64,000 bases of DNA, taken from the NCBI GenBank assembly GCA_964035015.1, contig OZ035997.1, forward strand, positions 29,997,567-30,061,566. Direction: 5' to 3'. Source of the DNA: Corallium rubrum (lineage: Eukaryota; Cnidaria; Anthozoa; Scleralcyonacea; Coralliidae). Each line of letters starts with the position of its first letter. Within the stretch, counting starts at the first letter, position 1. This document shows, piece by piece, positions 51,367-62,405 of this stretch. The notes below the pieces were generated by a model. That model was not told the origin of the DNA. It searched no databases and worked only from the letters and a program-made list of their open reading frames with translations. Made by a program: the position numbers and the translations under genes.

Positions 51367-52060
51367 GTGCTAAAGTTGACTTTTTTTTTTTTGAGTTGAC
51401 TAGATGTCAAACTAAAAAAATGATGGATCGAACGTCGAATATTTAAGAGCTCGGACAATTTGAACTGCATTTTCTGATTGTCTGACACCTACGGTCAACT
51501 CATGAAAATCCTACGGGAGCTGTTTTCACGACGCTTCATAGGGGAGCAAGGGTGGCGTGTGCTGTTAGGGCGCTGCCTCTCACCAATAATTAAGCCCGGT
51601 CGGACGGGGTTAGTACTTGGATGGGTGACCGTTTGGGAATAACCCCGTACTCCGCCAGCTTATGTGAGTAGAGTTTAGTTGGTCTCTCCTGTGCTCCAAG
51701 GGTTTTTCGCCGGGTTCTCCGGTTTTCCTCCCTCCGTAAAATCAACACCTAGGTCTTAGTTGTCTACACATAGGAGTTTGGTGTCAATTGAGACGAAAGT
51801 TCTGTTCCTCTCTCCTGCCACACGTTAAGTGGCAAATTTAATAAATAAATTCAAAAATTCATACAACACTATAGTAGGGCTAGGATCAAGGTCAAGGAAA
51901 GGTCTTCGAGTCACTCCTATTAGCCATGTCTCCGACCCGTCGACTTCCCTGTAAATTGTAAGGCCGAAAAATTAAACCCCATCATTTTCCGATAGTTTGA
52001 CATTTAGTCAACTCAAAAAAGAAAAAAAAATCAACTTTAGCACGCAAATCTCTACGGGAT
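51367..52060. repeat. Foldback element, arms separated by a 5S SINE
   Basis: TGCTAAAGTTGACTTTTT and TTGAGTTGACTAGATGTCAA on the left are inverted at 51985-52052. ATGAAAACAGCTCCCGTAGG (51341) and CCTACGGGAGCTGTTTTCA (51510) form a second inverted pair, so the structure is compound. Confidence 0.7.
51551..51858 (+). repeat. 5S-rRNA-derived SINE, copy B
   Basis: TAAGCCCGGTCGGACGGGG and TTAGTACTTGGATGGGTGACC (51590-51630), then TCTCCTGTGCTCCAAGGG and TTTTTCGCCGGGTTCTCCGG, ending AATAAATAAATTC. Same family as 42816-43318, with a different 3' part. Confidence 0.85.
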
Positions 52061-52203
52061 TACACTTTATACCACACTATCTGTAACTAAGTAACTAAGG
52101 CAGGTCGACCAACATTCCCACAACTGGTAACATACCTTACCAAGGTTAATTATAAATTAAGATTGCAGGAATTTTATAGACAGCAATACATCTGCTAAAT
52201 TAA

Positions 52204-52640
52204 AGTGGTTCTCTGATGAAAATATTGTCGGTAATGTTTCTGTATAATCCTAAAGATATTATGGTGCTTGGTAATTGTGCAAAGTTTCATTTTGAAATTC
52301 TCAAAAACAAAGTTGTATTTTATGTGTGAAGTTTGTATTTTGAAGCGCCGCCATTAAATTGGCCGTGTTTGAGAAGAGTGAGTTGAGGAGCTCAAATGAC
52401 GTCATAAACTCAACAAAAACAAAGGATCATTGTTGTTGTCAACAAAAGGTCAGTCATTGTTGTTATTGAGTATATGACATCATAAGCTTGCACGACTCAT
52501 TCCTCTCAAGCTCGGCCACTTTAATGGCGGCGCTCCAAAAACAAACTTCACACGTAAAATATCACCTTTTCTTCAATGAATTTCGAAATGAAACTTTGCA
52601 CGATTGTCAACTACTACACACGTAAAAATCTCACAGCTTG
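52204..52640. repeat. TTAA-family left part, copy A
   Basis: Matches 55674-56120 over its whole length (GTCGGTAATG, CAAAGTTGTATTTTA, GTTGTTGTCAACAAAAGG, CTCGGCCACTTTAATGGCGG). Internal arms GCCGCCATTAAATTGGCCG and CGGCCACTTTAATGGCGGC pair. Confidence 0.85.
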
Positions 52641-52985
52641 TCAACAAGATGTTGGCGGAACAAGCTTGTAACAAGCCTGGGAACAAGTTGTAACAATGCT
52701 GTTGGCTTATCACGCTGTAGCAAGCTTGTTGACAACAACCTTGTAGCAAGTTGTTGAGCTGCAGAGCGGTAACAAGTTGTTGGAACAGCCAGGATCAGGC
52801 TTGTTGTCAACAAGCCATATCAGACTTGTTGGAACAACTTGTAACAAGTCTGTTGAAGTCATCAAGCTTGTCACAAGCTGTTCCAACAAGCTCGTTACAG
52901 ATTGTTTTAACAAGTCTGGAACACGATCGCTGTGACAACTTGTGGCAGACTTGTCACAACAAGGAAGATTCAGCCTTCACAACAA
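52626..52985. repeat. Degenerate ACAAGTTGTT array, copy A
   Basis: Words ACAAGCTTGTAACAAG, GTTGTTGGAACAAC and the like recur about every 20 bp, each being a small palindrome. Open frames on both strands follow from this. Confidence 0.85.
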
Positions 52986-53240
52986 CTTAAAAATAGCATG
53001 TGAAAACCGGTTTGAACCAGTCGATTAAATCATGGATGGCGTGGATGGATTATGAAGAAAACATTTGAACAAGACATTAGCTCATTAACGGCTTTTTGCT
53101 GGCGATGTTGTTTACACGAAGTTGTCGTCAAAATTTGGCAGAGAAATCACGGTCTTTTGAAGCGCTAAAAACTCATTTTCGGTTTGGATTTCTGTTTGGA
53201 GATAATTTTTCAGTGGTTGCAAATATCAAGCACAATTGAA

Positions 53241-54111
53241 ATGGGAAAACAACAAGACTTTGCTCAGTGGACGTTCATCGACAGCAAACCGGAAAGACAA
53301 TATTATACACCAAGATCCTTGTCAACGTTATCAAAGAGGTTAGTTTTCGTTGGTGTTTTGTTATTTCCTTGTTTCAAACCTGGCATGCTTTTTAGCAGAG
53401 TTTGTTTTATAGATCTCGCCTGTTAAATTGTTTTATTAGGGCTATAATTAAACACGAACTCCGAGTTTATTGCACTGCTTCAAAAACAAACCATTTTGTA
53501 TTTATTGACGTAAACAACTTAACATTTTCAAGATTGACCTTGTGTGCATGGGCATGCAGATAAAATCCAGCCGAGAATTTTATCAAACGGCAAACGTGTC
53601 TCTATAGCACATATAAAGACATTAATTTAAACGCAATTCTGTATGTTTTGGTTCGTAAATTTTATGTCAATGATTTTTAAAGCCGCCATGCATGTATTCG
53701 TTTTGTTGTTTAGCTATTAAAATGAACATGCATGATAAAAATGTATTATAGAAGTGGAAAGTTGAGTTATTTATGAGTCGTGGCTTTAAATTTAATATAA
53801 AAACACTTTGACAATAATGTTATAAACTCTTTAATGTATTGCCAGCCCGAAACCCGACGGGTAAATTAAAATCATCTGGCGTGAAACTTTCCCACAACGA
53901 TACGTCGATTGTTATTTTTTTAAACTCCCTGTCACCGTTTTTATAGTCTGAAGAATGTTTTAAACGATTTGACTTGTGTTTGTTTGTATGATTTACATAA
54001 TGTACTGTTTATACTCATAATGAGTCTTTATATGTTCGTAGATGTTTTCTGACTAAAATTAAACCTGGAGATGACAAACATGTTACAGAGCGGAATGAAG
54101 ATTGGTGGTGA
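53241..54111 (+). CDS. Small two-exon gene, 55-residue protein of unknown function
   Basis: Join 53241-53338 and 54042-54111. ATG in the context GAAATGG is the first ATG after an in-frame TAA upstream. Exon 1 encodes MGKQQDFAQWTFIDSKPERQ and YYTPRSLSTLSK; AG|GTTAGT and TTCGTAG|A join in frame to RCFLTKIKPGDDKHVTER and NEDWW, then TGA. AATAAA follows at 54134-54139, 23 bp after the stop. The protein is polar, without signal peptide or membrane helix, rich in aromatic and basic residues. I do not recognise a family. Its neighbour, tail to tail, is a ciliary gene, and many short ciliary proteins look like this, but that is only a guess. It lies between inverted TTAA-type repeat ends. Support is the clean frame, phase and poly(A) signal; no homology evidence. 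Confidence 0.55.
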
Positions 54112-54133
54112 CAGTTTGTCTGAAGAACATCAA

Positions 54134-54139
54134 AATAAA
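54134..54139 (+). terminator. Poly(A) signal AATAAA of the small gene
   Basis: Within CATCAAAATAAACTTTAGG, 23 bp after the proposed stop codon. Confidence 0.5.
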
Positions 54140-54345
54140 CTTTAGGAATATTCCTTTATGAATGGATTTTGCATAGGATAGCTTGTTGTTTTTTACTATT
54201 ATATTTAAACATTATCTGCCCCTGGCAAACCCATGCAGGGCAGTCTGTAAAATTACTTATCTCAAGGCTAAATTCAAACGTATTTTGACGTAACATTATT
54301 TGATCAAAATGTTTTAGCTTTCCTTTTTGTGAATATCTTTGTTAT

Positions 54346-54539
54346 AGCGCCGCACAGACGACCAAGTTTTCCTTGACTACACACACGAACAATTTTCCTG
54401 GTTCAGAAGCTGGCATGACCAGCTTTTGAACAAGGCTTCTTGTCAAGGAAAAACTTGTCAATTTGTGTCGTACACACGAACAAATAAAACTTGTCAAGGA
54501 AAAACTAACCAAGGAAAACTTGGTCGTCTGTGCGGCGCT
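54346..54539. mobile_element. Palindromic MITE (GCGCCGCACAGACG ends)
   Basis: AGCGCCGCACAGACGACCAA and GTTTTCCTTG on the left face CAAGGAAAACTTGGTCGTCT and GTGCGGCGCT on the right. Inner words ACACACGAACAA and TTGTCAAGGAAAAAC resemble 46951-47069. Confidence 0.8.
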
Positions 54540-54649
54540 TAAAATACATTAAATAAATTTTTGCATTGTATTCTTTGTTGTGAAAGTTTTGTATTAAGTC
54601 TGCCGCCACGCTGGACAAAAGCAAGCGGGAAAATAATAAAACGCGTTTG

Positions 54650-54960
54650 TGACAACATTGTTGAAACAGCTTGTTACGGCTCAAATTCAACAAGCTTGTT
54701 TCAACCTTGTTGACACAGACTTGTTACGCGATGTTCACACAGGCTTGTTACGGCTTGATTCAACAAGCTTGTTACAAGCTTGTTGTCAACAACGTTGTTA
54801 CGACCTTGTTCCAACAAGCTTGTTACAAGGCTGCCAACAACTTGTTATCGGCTTGTCACAACAACTGGGAACAAGCAGTGCGAACACAACTTGATATCGG
54901 CTTGTTGGAACAATCTTGTAACAAGTCTGCTGCAGACTTGTTACAACTTGTGCGTTTTTA
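54650..54960. repeat. Degenerate ACAAGTTGTT array, copy B
   Basis: Same kind of array as 52626-52985, bordered on the right by GTGCGTTTTTACGCGTGTAC and the inverted TTAA-family end. Confidence 0.85.
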
Positions 54961-55241
54961 CGCGTGTACAACATATTTAGGATTATGCAAAAACGTTGCC
55001 AAGAATATTTTCATCAGAAAACCACTTTAAATATAAAATTTAAATATTTAAGTATTTAAGACAATGAACACAATGGATTACACCAGTTTAATATCTGCGT
55101 GCTGAAAAACTTACAATTTTTGTGCAAGAATTGAAAAAAAGTTTTACGGATAAACCAAATTTTGGAACTATAAGCTTCATATTATACAACGTTTTTGTCG
55201 ACATGCATTCTTTCTATATTCGTGTTGTTATTACGAGCAGC

Positions 55242-55323
55242 TTATCTGCTGTTTGTGTTGAATTGCATGAAATAAGCTGCTGTTGGTGGATTTGTATAGA
55301 CTTCCTTGTTCAAGTAACTTTGG
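55242..55323 (-). CDS. RIBC2: RIBC2-like last exon
   Basis: Acceptor TTCTTTTCTCTCCAG; QSYLNKEVYTNPPTAAYFMQ, FNTNSR and stop TAA. This ends the protein as in other RIB43A proteins. Confidence 0.9.
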
Positions 55324-58300
55324 CTGGAGAGAAAAGAAAACAACAATCAAAAACTTATGTTGTACACTTGAAACAACAACTTCCAAAAATAACCTGCAGG
55401 ATAAATACTTAACTATTGATTAAAGTATGAAGGGGCTGACAGTCACACTATGCAATTTTGACAAAACATATGAAAACACAAAAGAGATACTAGAAAGCTC
55501 TACAGAGGGTCTGGTGATTAAAGTTGAACATGATTGAAACGTATTGCAAACGTGATACCCTGATTTCTAAATTCTTTGAATGTTTGCATCATGACAAATT
55601 GTACTAGACATGTAAGAAAGAATTTGTGGAAACATCGCGTTTATTATTCATTGCTTAGCTTTCGACCTGTTAAAGTGGTTCTCTAATGACGATATTGTCG
55701 GTAATGGTTCTGCATAATCCTAAAGATATTATGGTACTCGATAATTGTGCAAAGTTTTATTTCGAAATTTCCAAAAACAAAGTTGTATTTTACGTGCGAA
55801 GTTTGTATTTTGGTGCGCTGCCATTATTAAAATTGGCCGTGTTTGAGAAGAAAGAGTTGCGGAGAACTTATGACGTTATAGACTCAAGAAAAACAAAACA
55901 TTGTTGTTGTCAACAAAAGGGTCATTGTTGTTTTTGAGTCTATGACGTCATAAGCTTCCTCGACTCATTCTTCTCAAGCTCGGCCACTTTAATGGCGGCG
56001 CTCCAAAATACAAACTTTACACGTTAACATATCACCTTTCCTACAACGAATTTTGACACGAAACTTGCACGATTACCAACTACCATAACATCTTTACGAT
56101 TACGCAAAAACATTACGTAAAAACTCAGCCTTTCGTCAGAGCAAGACGTAATACTGTAAATAATAAACGTGCATGGTGTTTCTACAAATTCTCGCTTCCA
56201 CTGATTATCTTGCCCTGTTGACCGCTCATACAATTCGACCGCTCATATTTCACCTATTACATAATTATAGTCCTGAGCCCAGGATTGGAACATGGCTTGT
56301 GGTCCAAACAAGTCCACACCTAAATAATGTACTCTCGACACACTGGTGTACATGTACTTATCGGATAGTCACGCCCAAGCGTCTTAAGCCCTGTTTACAC
56401 GGCCAAAATTTAAGCACGCTTAAGTTAAGCGTGCTTAAAATGCACCACCTTGGTGCGTTTACACGGTCATTTCGTACACCATTATTCGACATGGTGGACG
56501 AGCTATATTTTTGGTTTGGAAAGCTTCGTATGGGTATAGCGTGCGTCAAAGAACAACGGAAGACATCCGTACACGAGAAAGAGCAATAGCTAAAAGAAAG
56601 AAAGAAGCAGAGAAACAAAGAATAGCGAGATGGAAGCTTCTACAGCAGGGCAAAAAAATGCATTTTAGCGTATTAATAACACCGCGTGCTCAGTTTAATC
56701 CACCTCCTTGAGGTGGTGCAAACTAATCGCGATTAACAGTTTACGCCGATCTGTTTACACGAACATTTTAAGCCCGCTTAAAGTCAGATGTGGCTCAGAT
56801 CCCGCTTAAATTTTGACCATGTAAACAGGGCTTAAGTAGCTAGAGTGACGCGCTAGTATCCAGGGCTCAAAAACTTTTTCTCAATCTCGCACCCAAGGTC
56901 AGAGTAAAAATCGTATGGATCGTTTTCATCTGACGTCACGGCGGCCATATTGGTGTACCAAAACAATGAAGTGGCGGCCATATTGGTGTACGGTATGGGA
57001 ATTAGCTCTTTCTTATTCAAATATTTCGTATTGTTTCACCACCCCAATGGGGCCACCGATCACGTGAGTGAAAACGATCTATAGGTACAAGATTGATTGT
57101 TAACAGCTGGAGTGCTTAATTAAGTAAGTAGTGTGATAAAGTTACAAGTGTCTTTTTAAAAAAGCGAGTGAAGCTTAATGGTCACGAGAGACAGCATCTT
57201 ATCTTATCTTAGTATGACTCATTTGCAATAAAATAAAAATTTTTAATAATAATTTACTAAAAAAAGACTTCAAGACTTATAAACCAGAACAGTCATTAGA
57301 ATGCGATAAACAATGTCATAGTGGTCATGAAAGAAGAGGTTAATTCGATATTGTGTAAATATTTTGTCTTAATGAAATGATTTCATAATTTCTCTAAATA
57401 TCCAAAAAGCAAAGTGCAAGATACTTACAAGGAATGTTGTTCTGAGGCCAGTCTAGAATTTTCATCAATAAGTTGTTTGTTCAATTGCTTTCTGACCCGT
57501 TCTTGTTCTCGTTCAGCAAGAATACCAGCTTTAGCTTGAGCAAGTTGCAATCTTTCCCATTCTTTCTGCCGTTCTTTCTCTTCGTCTTCAAGCCTCTATA
57601 AGCATCAAATGTTTAAAAAAAAATCAGAACTGAACAAACTGACATACAGTAGTATACTTCCAAAAACAACGTGTACTGAGTAAGATAAGTATGGCAAGAC
57701 GGCTTAAGGCTATTGGCCTAATGTGCTGATTCCAAAGTAATTCAGAACACCTCTAGACGGAACATCAAAATAATTATTATAAGTAATAACATGACTTGAG
57801 GGAAATTAGCGATTAAATTTCCCCGCCGCCGAGGGAAGATTTGTGAAAGTCCGAGGGCCGCAGATCTTCATCAACATGCACGGGAAAATTAGAAGGATTT
57901 CTTTATCTTCTAATTTTCCCTCATCAACATGCACGGGAAAATTAGAAGACAAAGGATACATTTCCCTCTTGCACGAGCGATGAGGGAAATACGAGGTTTA
58001 CATTCCCTCGGAGAACAAAATAATCCGAGGCGATCATGGTATTACAGTAGTTACGAAATAAATATTGTCGTTTTTTGTAAGAAAGTTGTAAACACTGGAC
58101 TATAATTATGGAGTGAGCTATTGACTGAATTTTGGATTGGATTTTCGAGTTGATGGGGCAAGATTTTCTTGCCGAACCGCAACAAAAAACTTTAAAAATA
58201 TAAAATATACCATACTTTTATTTCACGGTAAAGTCTTGTCTAGTTACTTTTTTAGAATATGCATTATTTGAACTGATCGATGTACTGTAAGCCATATAAA

Positions 58301-59897
58301 GGACGGATTATTCGAATTTTGGGGGGTGGGATCGAGATTGATGGGCAAATAAAAAAAAAAATCCATCGGAAGTTTGGCAAAAAAGTAGAGAATTAAATAT
58401 GCATAGCCAAACGGTAGATGGTAAATACAGACGTCGTAAATTTTAAAAAAGTTCTAATTGCATAGATTTTAGTCAGAAAAACCCCCCTCTGAAAAATAAA
58501 ACAAAATCTTCAAAATTAACAGTAACTGACATAATACTAACCTGTTTTTCAAGCATTTGATCATGTTGTGTTTTTCTTATTTCGTTGACCTGTGCTGGAC
58601 TCATTCCTTTCCATCGATCAGGAATCACTCTATGTGCACCAAATGCACTCTGTGCAACATCAGGATTCTCAGTAAGAATATCTCCAAACACATGGTTAGA
58701 AATTTCAGTGAGATTATCATCTAGTTCTTGAGTCTTTTGCAAATTTTCGTTGGCTTTAGTTTCTTTAGCTAGAGCAATGTTGAATTTAGTTGTAGCAAGG
58801 TTTATTGCTTGTCTACATTGTTGCTCTGATTCTGCAAGTTCCATGGCTCTTTGGTCCATTTCCCTAGCTTTCAAATCATAAAGCCTGTTAGCTTGGGACA
58901 TATTTGATTTTTCTTGATTCTTTTCATTCACTTGTTGCTTGCACCATTCTCTATATATAAATCAAGTAAAGAAAATATTTACAAACTACATAATTTACAT
59001 TTGCATATAAAGTAGAACACATATTTATACGATATTTCCTAGAATAAGCGCTCACGCTCTAATAAGCGCTGTCTTCGAATAAGCGCCCACCCTTCCAGCA
59101 AAAAAATTAAATACTTGAATGAGCGCCCACCCCCTTGTTAAGACCTGACTATTCCAGACTGAGTGATAAAGGTTAAATGCAGTGATAAGAATACAAAGCC
59201 AATCAACAGCAAAGTGAGCAAACTTAATGTTGTTCGTATCGTCATGTACTCTTACAACTAAACTACTTAATATACGGTATATCAAAATAGGAAACCAGTT
59301 TCTTTTTCATCAAGTCACATCTTGTAAGTTCTATATATTCATGTGCTTGCATATAGCTCTTGTACTGTACGTGTATTATCTATATTTAATCCCACCTCAG
59401 CGCCATCTCTCGAATAAGCGCTCACCCTTTTGCCCGAAATTTAAAGTAGGCGGCCCTTATTCAAGGAAATACGGTATATTGTACAGCAAGAAAATACAAC
59501 ATGACAATAAATCACTACCTGCAAGACCAATACCCAAGGCAACATGCTCTGCAGCTTGGGGATTAGTGAGATCAGCTAGGAGTAGTTTGCTGATACTCTA
59601 GTGTATGTACCTACCTGACTTGTTCTTGCTGTAACTTTTTTCTTTCCTTGCCATTAAGATCTTCACCTGAAAACATCTGTAAACTGGAAATACCACACCT
59701 AGGGTCATCATCCGAAATTCGTGCTGGTTTATCCTTTTTCAAAAAGTCTGGATCGTTCAAATCGAATTCTCGGGTATCCTCCTTTTTCTGAAATGTGTTT
59801 CGAAATGCATTCAATGACTGGTTCAACTCTTGGATATCGTTTTCTTGTCGTTTCTGTAGAAGCACACATATCTTATCGTTTCTTTTCATATGGTTAG
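55242..59897 (-). CDS. RIBC2: RIBC2-like RIB43A protein, 3' four exons (5' end missing)
   Basis: Minus-strand exons 59615-59897, 58542-58950, 57429-57595 and 55242-55323 (stop at 55242) join in frame with GT-AG introns and give about 313 residues of a protein normally near 380. RIB43A proteins are coiled-coil filaments inside the A-tubule wall of ciliary doublet microtubules. Seen here: TREFDLNDPDFLKKDKPARI, SDDDPRCGISSLQMFSGEDL, then long Glu/Gln/Lys-rich coiled coil (QQEQVREWCKQQVNEKN, MDQRAMELAESEQQ), ENPDVAQSAFGAHRVIPDRW, KGMSP.Q..EIR, RLEDEEKERQKEWERLQLAQ, and the C-terminal signature YLNKEVYTNPPTAAYFMQFN. That last signature and SDDDPRCG identify the family; RIBC2 rather than RIBC1 is probable. 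The first exon(s) were not found up to 64000. No defect seen. Confidence 0.92.
55674..56120. repeat. TTAA-family left part, copy B, in RIBC2 intron
   Basis: Copy of 52204-52640 after TTAA (55670-55673). Its left neighbour CATTGCTTAGCTTTCGACCTGT resembles the end of the Penelope-like element at 31567-33074, so it may have inserted into such an end. Confidence 0.8.
56388..56831. mobile_element. TTAA-flanked MITE (GCCCTGTTTACACGG ends)
   Basis: GCCCTGTTTACACGGCCAAA and TTTGACCATGTAAACAGGGC are the ends, TTAA outside both (56384-56387, 56832-56835). Inner AATTTAAGCACGCTTAAG is repeated near the right end as AAGCCCGCTTAAAG. TTAA targets fit piggyBac- or Kolobok-like elements. The open frames 56173-56589 and 56511-56711 run through it and show no domain. 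Confidence 0.8.
56918..57079. mobile_element. MITE with GATCGTTTTCA ends
   Basis: GATCGTTTTCATCTGACGTC and GACGTC..-like CCGATCACGTGAGTGAAAACGATC ends pair imperfectly; GGCGGCCATATTGGTGTAC occurs twice inside (about 56940, 56975). Confidence 0.7.
57429..57595 (-). CDS. RIBC2: RIBC2-like penultimate exon
   Basis: Acceptor GATGCTTATAG, donor GTAAGT; RLEDEEKERQKEWERLQLAQ to RLASEQHS, ends in phase 2. Confidence 0.9.
57810..58035. repeat. Compound repeat with GGGAAAATTAGAAG words
   Basis: CATCAACATGCACGGGAAAA followed by TTAGAAG occurs twice (57871, 57924), and CTTCTAATTTTCCC between them is the inverse. GAGGGAAAT and CCCTCGG words flank. In a RIBC2 intron. Confidence 0.65.
58542..58950 (-). 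CDS. RIBC2: RIBC2-like coiled-coil exon
   Basis: Acceptor TTTATATATAG, donor GTTAGT; 136 codons beginning EWCKQQVNEKNQEK and ending HDQMLEKQ. Confidence 0.9.
59615..59897 (-). CDS. RIBC2: RIBC2-like exon with SDDDPRCG motif
   Basis: Acceptor TTTTTCCAG before CTAACCATATG, donor GTAGGT. Begins NHMKRNDKICVLLQKRQEND in phase, so at least one exon precedes it. Confidence 0.9.
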
Positions 59898-60089
59898 CTG
59901 GAAAAACAAAATTATTACTGAACATATAAATGCCTAGTAAAATCAATACAAATAGATAAATATAAAACAGAATAACTGATGTAAAATACTAGCTCACCAC
60001 ACTAAGTTTTTATTTATCCTTGTTTGGTAATTAGTTAAAATAGTGTATACAGTATATATGTAGGACTAATTATTACTTGACTACCTCCA

Positions 60090-60930
60090 GGTAACTGTAT
60101 AGTACTTAGCTACCTGGCTACTGTACTTACTTGCAGATACATCAAACTGTACTTGAATGTCTATCTGGCTACTGTACTTGCAGATACATCAAATTGTACT
60201 TGAATGTCTATCTGGCTACTGTACGTAAATTACTTGCAGCTATACATCTAACTGTACTTGAATGTCTATCTGGCTACTGTACTTGCATATAAATCTAACT
60301 GTACTTAAATGTCTATCTGGCTACTTGCCTGGTAGTCTACGCCCAGACCCAAAATCATAAACTGATACTTATTTCCTTCTGGGGGTTTAAGTGCAGACTA
60401 CAGTACTTGTCTAGCTACTCAGCTTTAACACCAGCTACTTATCTACCTGGCTATTGTAATTGGCTAGTAACAGAACCTGGTTACTAAATGTACAGTACCT
60501 GTCCTGGCTGACTACTTGCCTGGATGCTTGGCTACATCCAGCTACATGTACTTTGTCTACCTGGCTCCTTAAAAAGCTACACATCTGGCTACTTGCCTGG
60601 CTACTTGCTTGCGCCTGAGCTATTAATTTTCTTACTGGCTACTGTACCTGGCCAATGCACCTGGCTACTGAACGTTATCTGGCCAGTTACCTGGCTAATG
60701 TATATCTCAGCTACCTGGGTACCTGTAGTACCTGACTACTTTATATGTACAATCATCATGTACTTGGCTATCTCCTGGCTGACACAGCTAGCACATGGTC
60801 ACCTAAGTATGTCTGCTACCTGGCCAGCTAATGTACAGTGCGAAGTACCAGTGGCTACTGTATACTGTTCTGGCTGCCTACAGTACTAACTGTCTCCTGG
60901 CTAGCTTACAACATGTACTTACTGGTATTA
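60090..60930. repeat. Degenerate minisatellite, CTGGCTACTGTACTTG type
   Basis: Words CTGGCTAC and TGTACTTG recur for over 800 bp. At 60118-60330 a unit of about 50 bp (ACTGTACTTGAATGTCTATC) is repeated four times. The frame 60524-60889 is a repeat translation (PGYLP, WLLNV). It would lie in the 5' intron of the RIBC2-like gene. Confidence 0.85.
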
Positions 60931-61328
60931 CACTGGTAGTACCTAAACTTTACTTAAAATTTTCCAACTACAAAGTCGCATTTAATGCAATATGTATCTA
61001 TTAAGTAATAGTATTCTAACTCAAACAAAAACCCTAACCCTGCAATAACAGACTTAATTTTATAATCTGGAACATTTGGGTTTATAATTAATACCACCAA
61101 TAATGGAATGGGTTTATAATTAATACCACCTAGCGTACTGTAGTTTATTAAAATACTGTAAAGCTAACCCAACCCTATTTACACAGTACATTATAGTAAA
61201 GTTGTCCGTGTCACTCAATCCAAACAAAACTCTAACCTTACAATGGGGGTGTGCAACTTTTTTCATTTTACAGGCCAAATTTCTGAATTAAAATAATATG
61301 TGGGTCACCACTTTTTTCCTTCCTCGTC

Positions 61329-61347
61329 CCCCCCCCCCCCCCCCCCC
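61329..61347. repeat. C homopolymer
   Basis: A run of about 18-19 C in AT-rich DNA. Confidence 0.9.
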
Positions 61348-61605
61348 TATACACAAACTATACAACCTAAATAGCCTGTAGTGTAGTGAATATTTGATAG
61401 TAAGTTTAAGTCTTGTCTATAAAAGTTGAAGACTGAAGCAAAAATTAAATAAATGTAAATTTTTATGTTATCAAACGATGAGAAAATGGTTCCCATGCCC
61501 CAATTTAGCAAATTGACAGTTAGTATTGCCTGCATGCCTTAGTGTTTGCTATAATACCAGCTGACCCACTACAGACAACAGAGTTCTTAATAACTCTAAA
61601 TCTAT

Positions 61606-61979
61606 GCTTCGGAAAAAGAATAAAACTAAATGTTATGCATAATTAAACAGTCTGACAATCAAAAACTGTTACCAAATAAATACCAACAGTTGTTGATATG
61701 GCAACAATGACGTTTCAAAATGGCTGCCAATTTATTACCCTTCAAACTAATTTATTTTGAAAAAAACTTTGGTGACCACCAATTTTTTTCCCATTAAAAC
61801 TTTTCTTGAAGTATGAGAAATCAATAGGCCGATTTTAAAAAAGTTCTCCAGAACGAATAATTTTTTTTCTGGAAAAATCATGTTTGTTAATTTTTAAAAA
61901 ATTTCATTCTACAGAATCTTTTTAAAATCGGCCTATATTGATTATTATGCATAACATTTAGTTTTATTCTTTTTCCGAA
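61606..61979. mobile_element. Foldback element, nested arms
   Basis: TTCGGAAAAAGAATAAAACT and AAATGTTATGCATAATTA are inverted on the right (TAATTATGC-like TTATGCATAACATTTAG, TTTTATTCTTTTTCCGAA); an inner pair is ATCAATAGGCCGATTTTAAA and TTTAAAATCGGCCTATATTGAT. CCACTTTAA at about 62046 resembles the TTAA-family end. Confidence 0.8.
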
Positions 61980-62282
61980 TTGTCTAATCACGTGTTTTGG
62001 ACTCTCAAACTTGTATTTTCCATTTTTCAAGAAACTGTATGGAGCCACTTTAACTAGCTACTGTATTATGGTACAGGATTACCAAAGCTCATTAAAAAAA
62101 AATAATAGAAAAACACACACTCAGAAAAATGGTTGAAACATTGTCAAACAAACTGAAGCTGCAGTTGTCAGGAATCAGACTTTTTTACTGTGCAAACTAT
62201 ATATTTGACTCTAACAACTAAACTATAGTTATTAGACTTACGACATGTTCAACTGGCAGCTCTTAGTTCACGATCACCTCAG

Positions 62283-62405
62283 TTATTTACCAATTATTCA
62301 CCGAAGGCGAGGTGAATATTGGTGAATAATAACCGAGACAAAGTCGAGGTTATTACATATTCACCGATTGACACTGAGTGTGAGGTGAATATAATTGTTT
62401 TAGTA
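62283..62405. repeat. Two inverted-word palindromes, ATTCACC and AATAACC types
   Basis: ATTATTCACC-GAAGGCGA-GGTGAATATT, then AATAACC-GAGACAAAGTCGA-GGTTATT, then ATTCACCGATTGACACTGAGTGTGAGGTGAAT. Confidence 0.8.

Larger units (their letters stand above)
52204..55026. mobile_element. Possible 2.8-kb TTAA-flanked element, inverted ends around the small gene
   Basis: AGTGGTTCTCTGATGAAAAT at 52204 is inverted at the right as ATTTTCATCAGAAAACCACT ending 55026, and TTAA lies outside both (52200-52203, 55027-55030). Similarity continues for about 57 bp (ATAATCCTAAA). The same end with TTAA occurs at 55670-55720. Each side then has an ACAAGTTGTT array. The alternative is two separate, truncated elements in opposite orientation. 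Confidence 0.5.

Noticed and set aside
56173-56711. Open frames of 138 and 66 codons
   Set aside because: They cross the borders of the TTAA MITE at 56388-56831 and show no family features.
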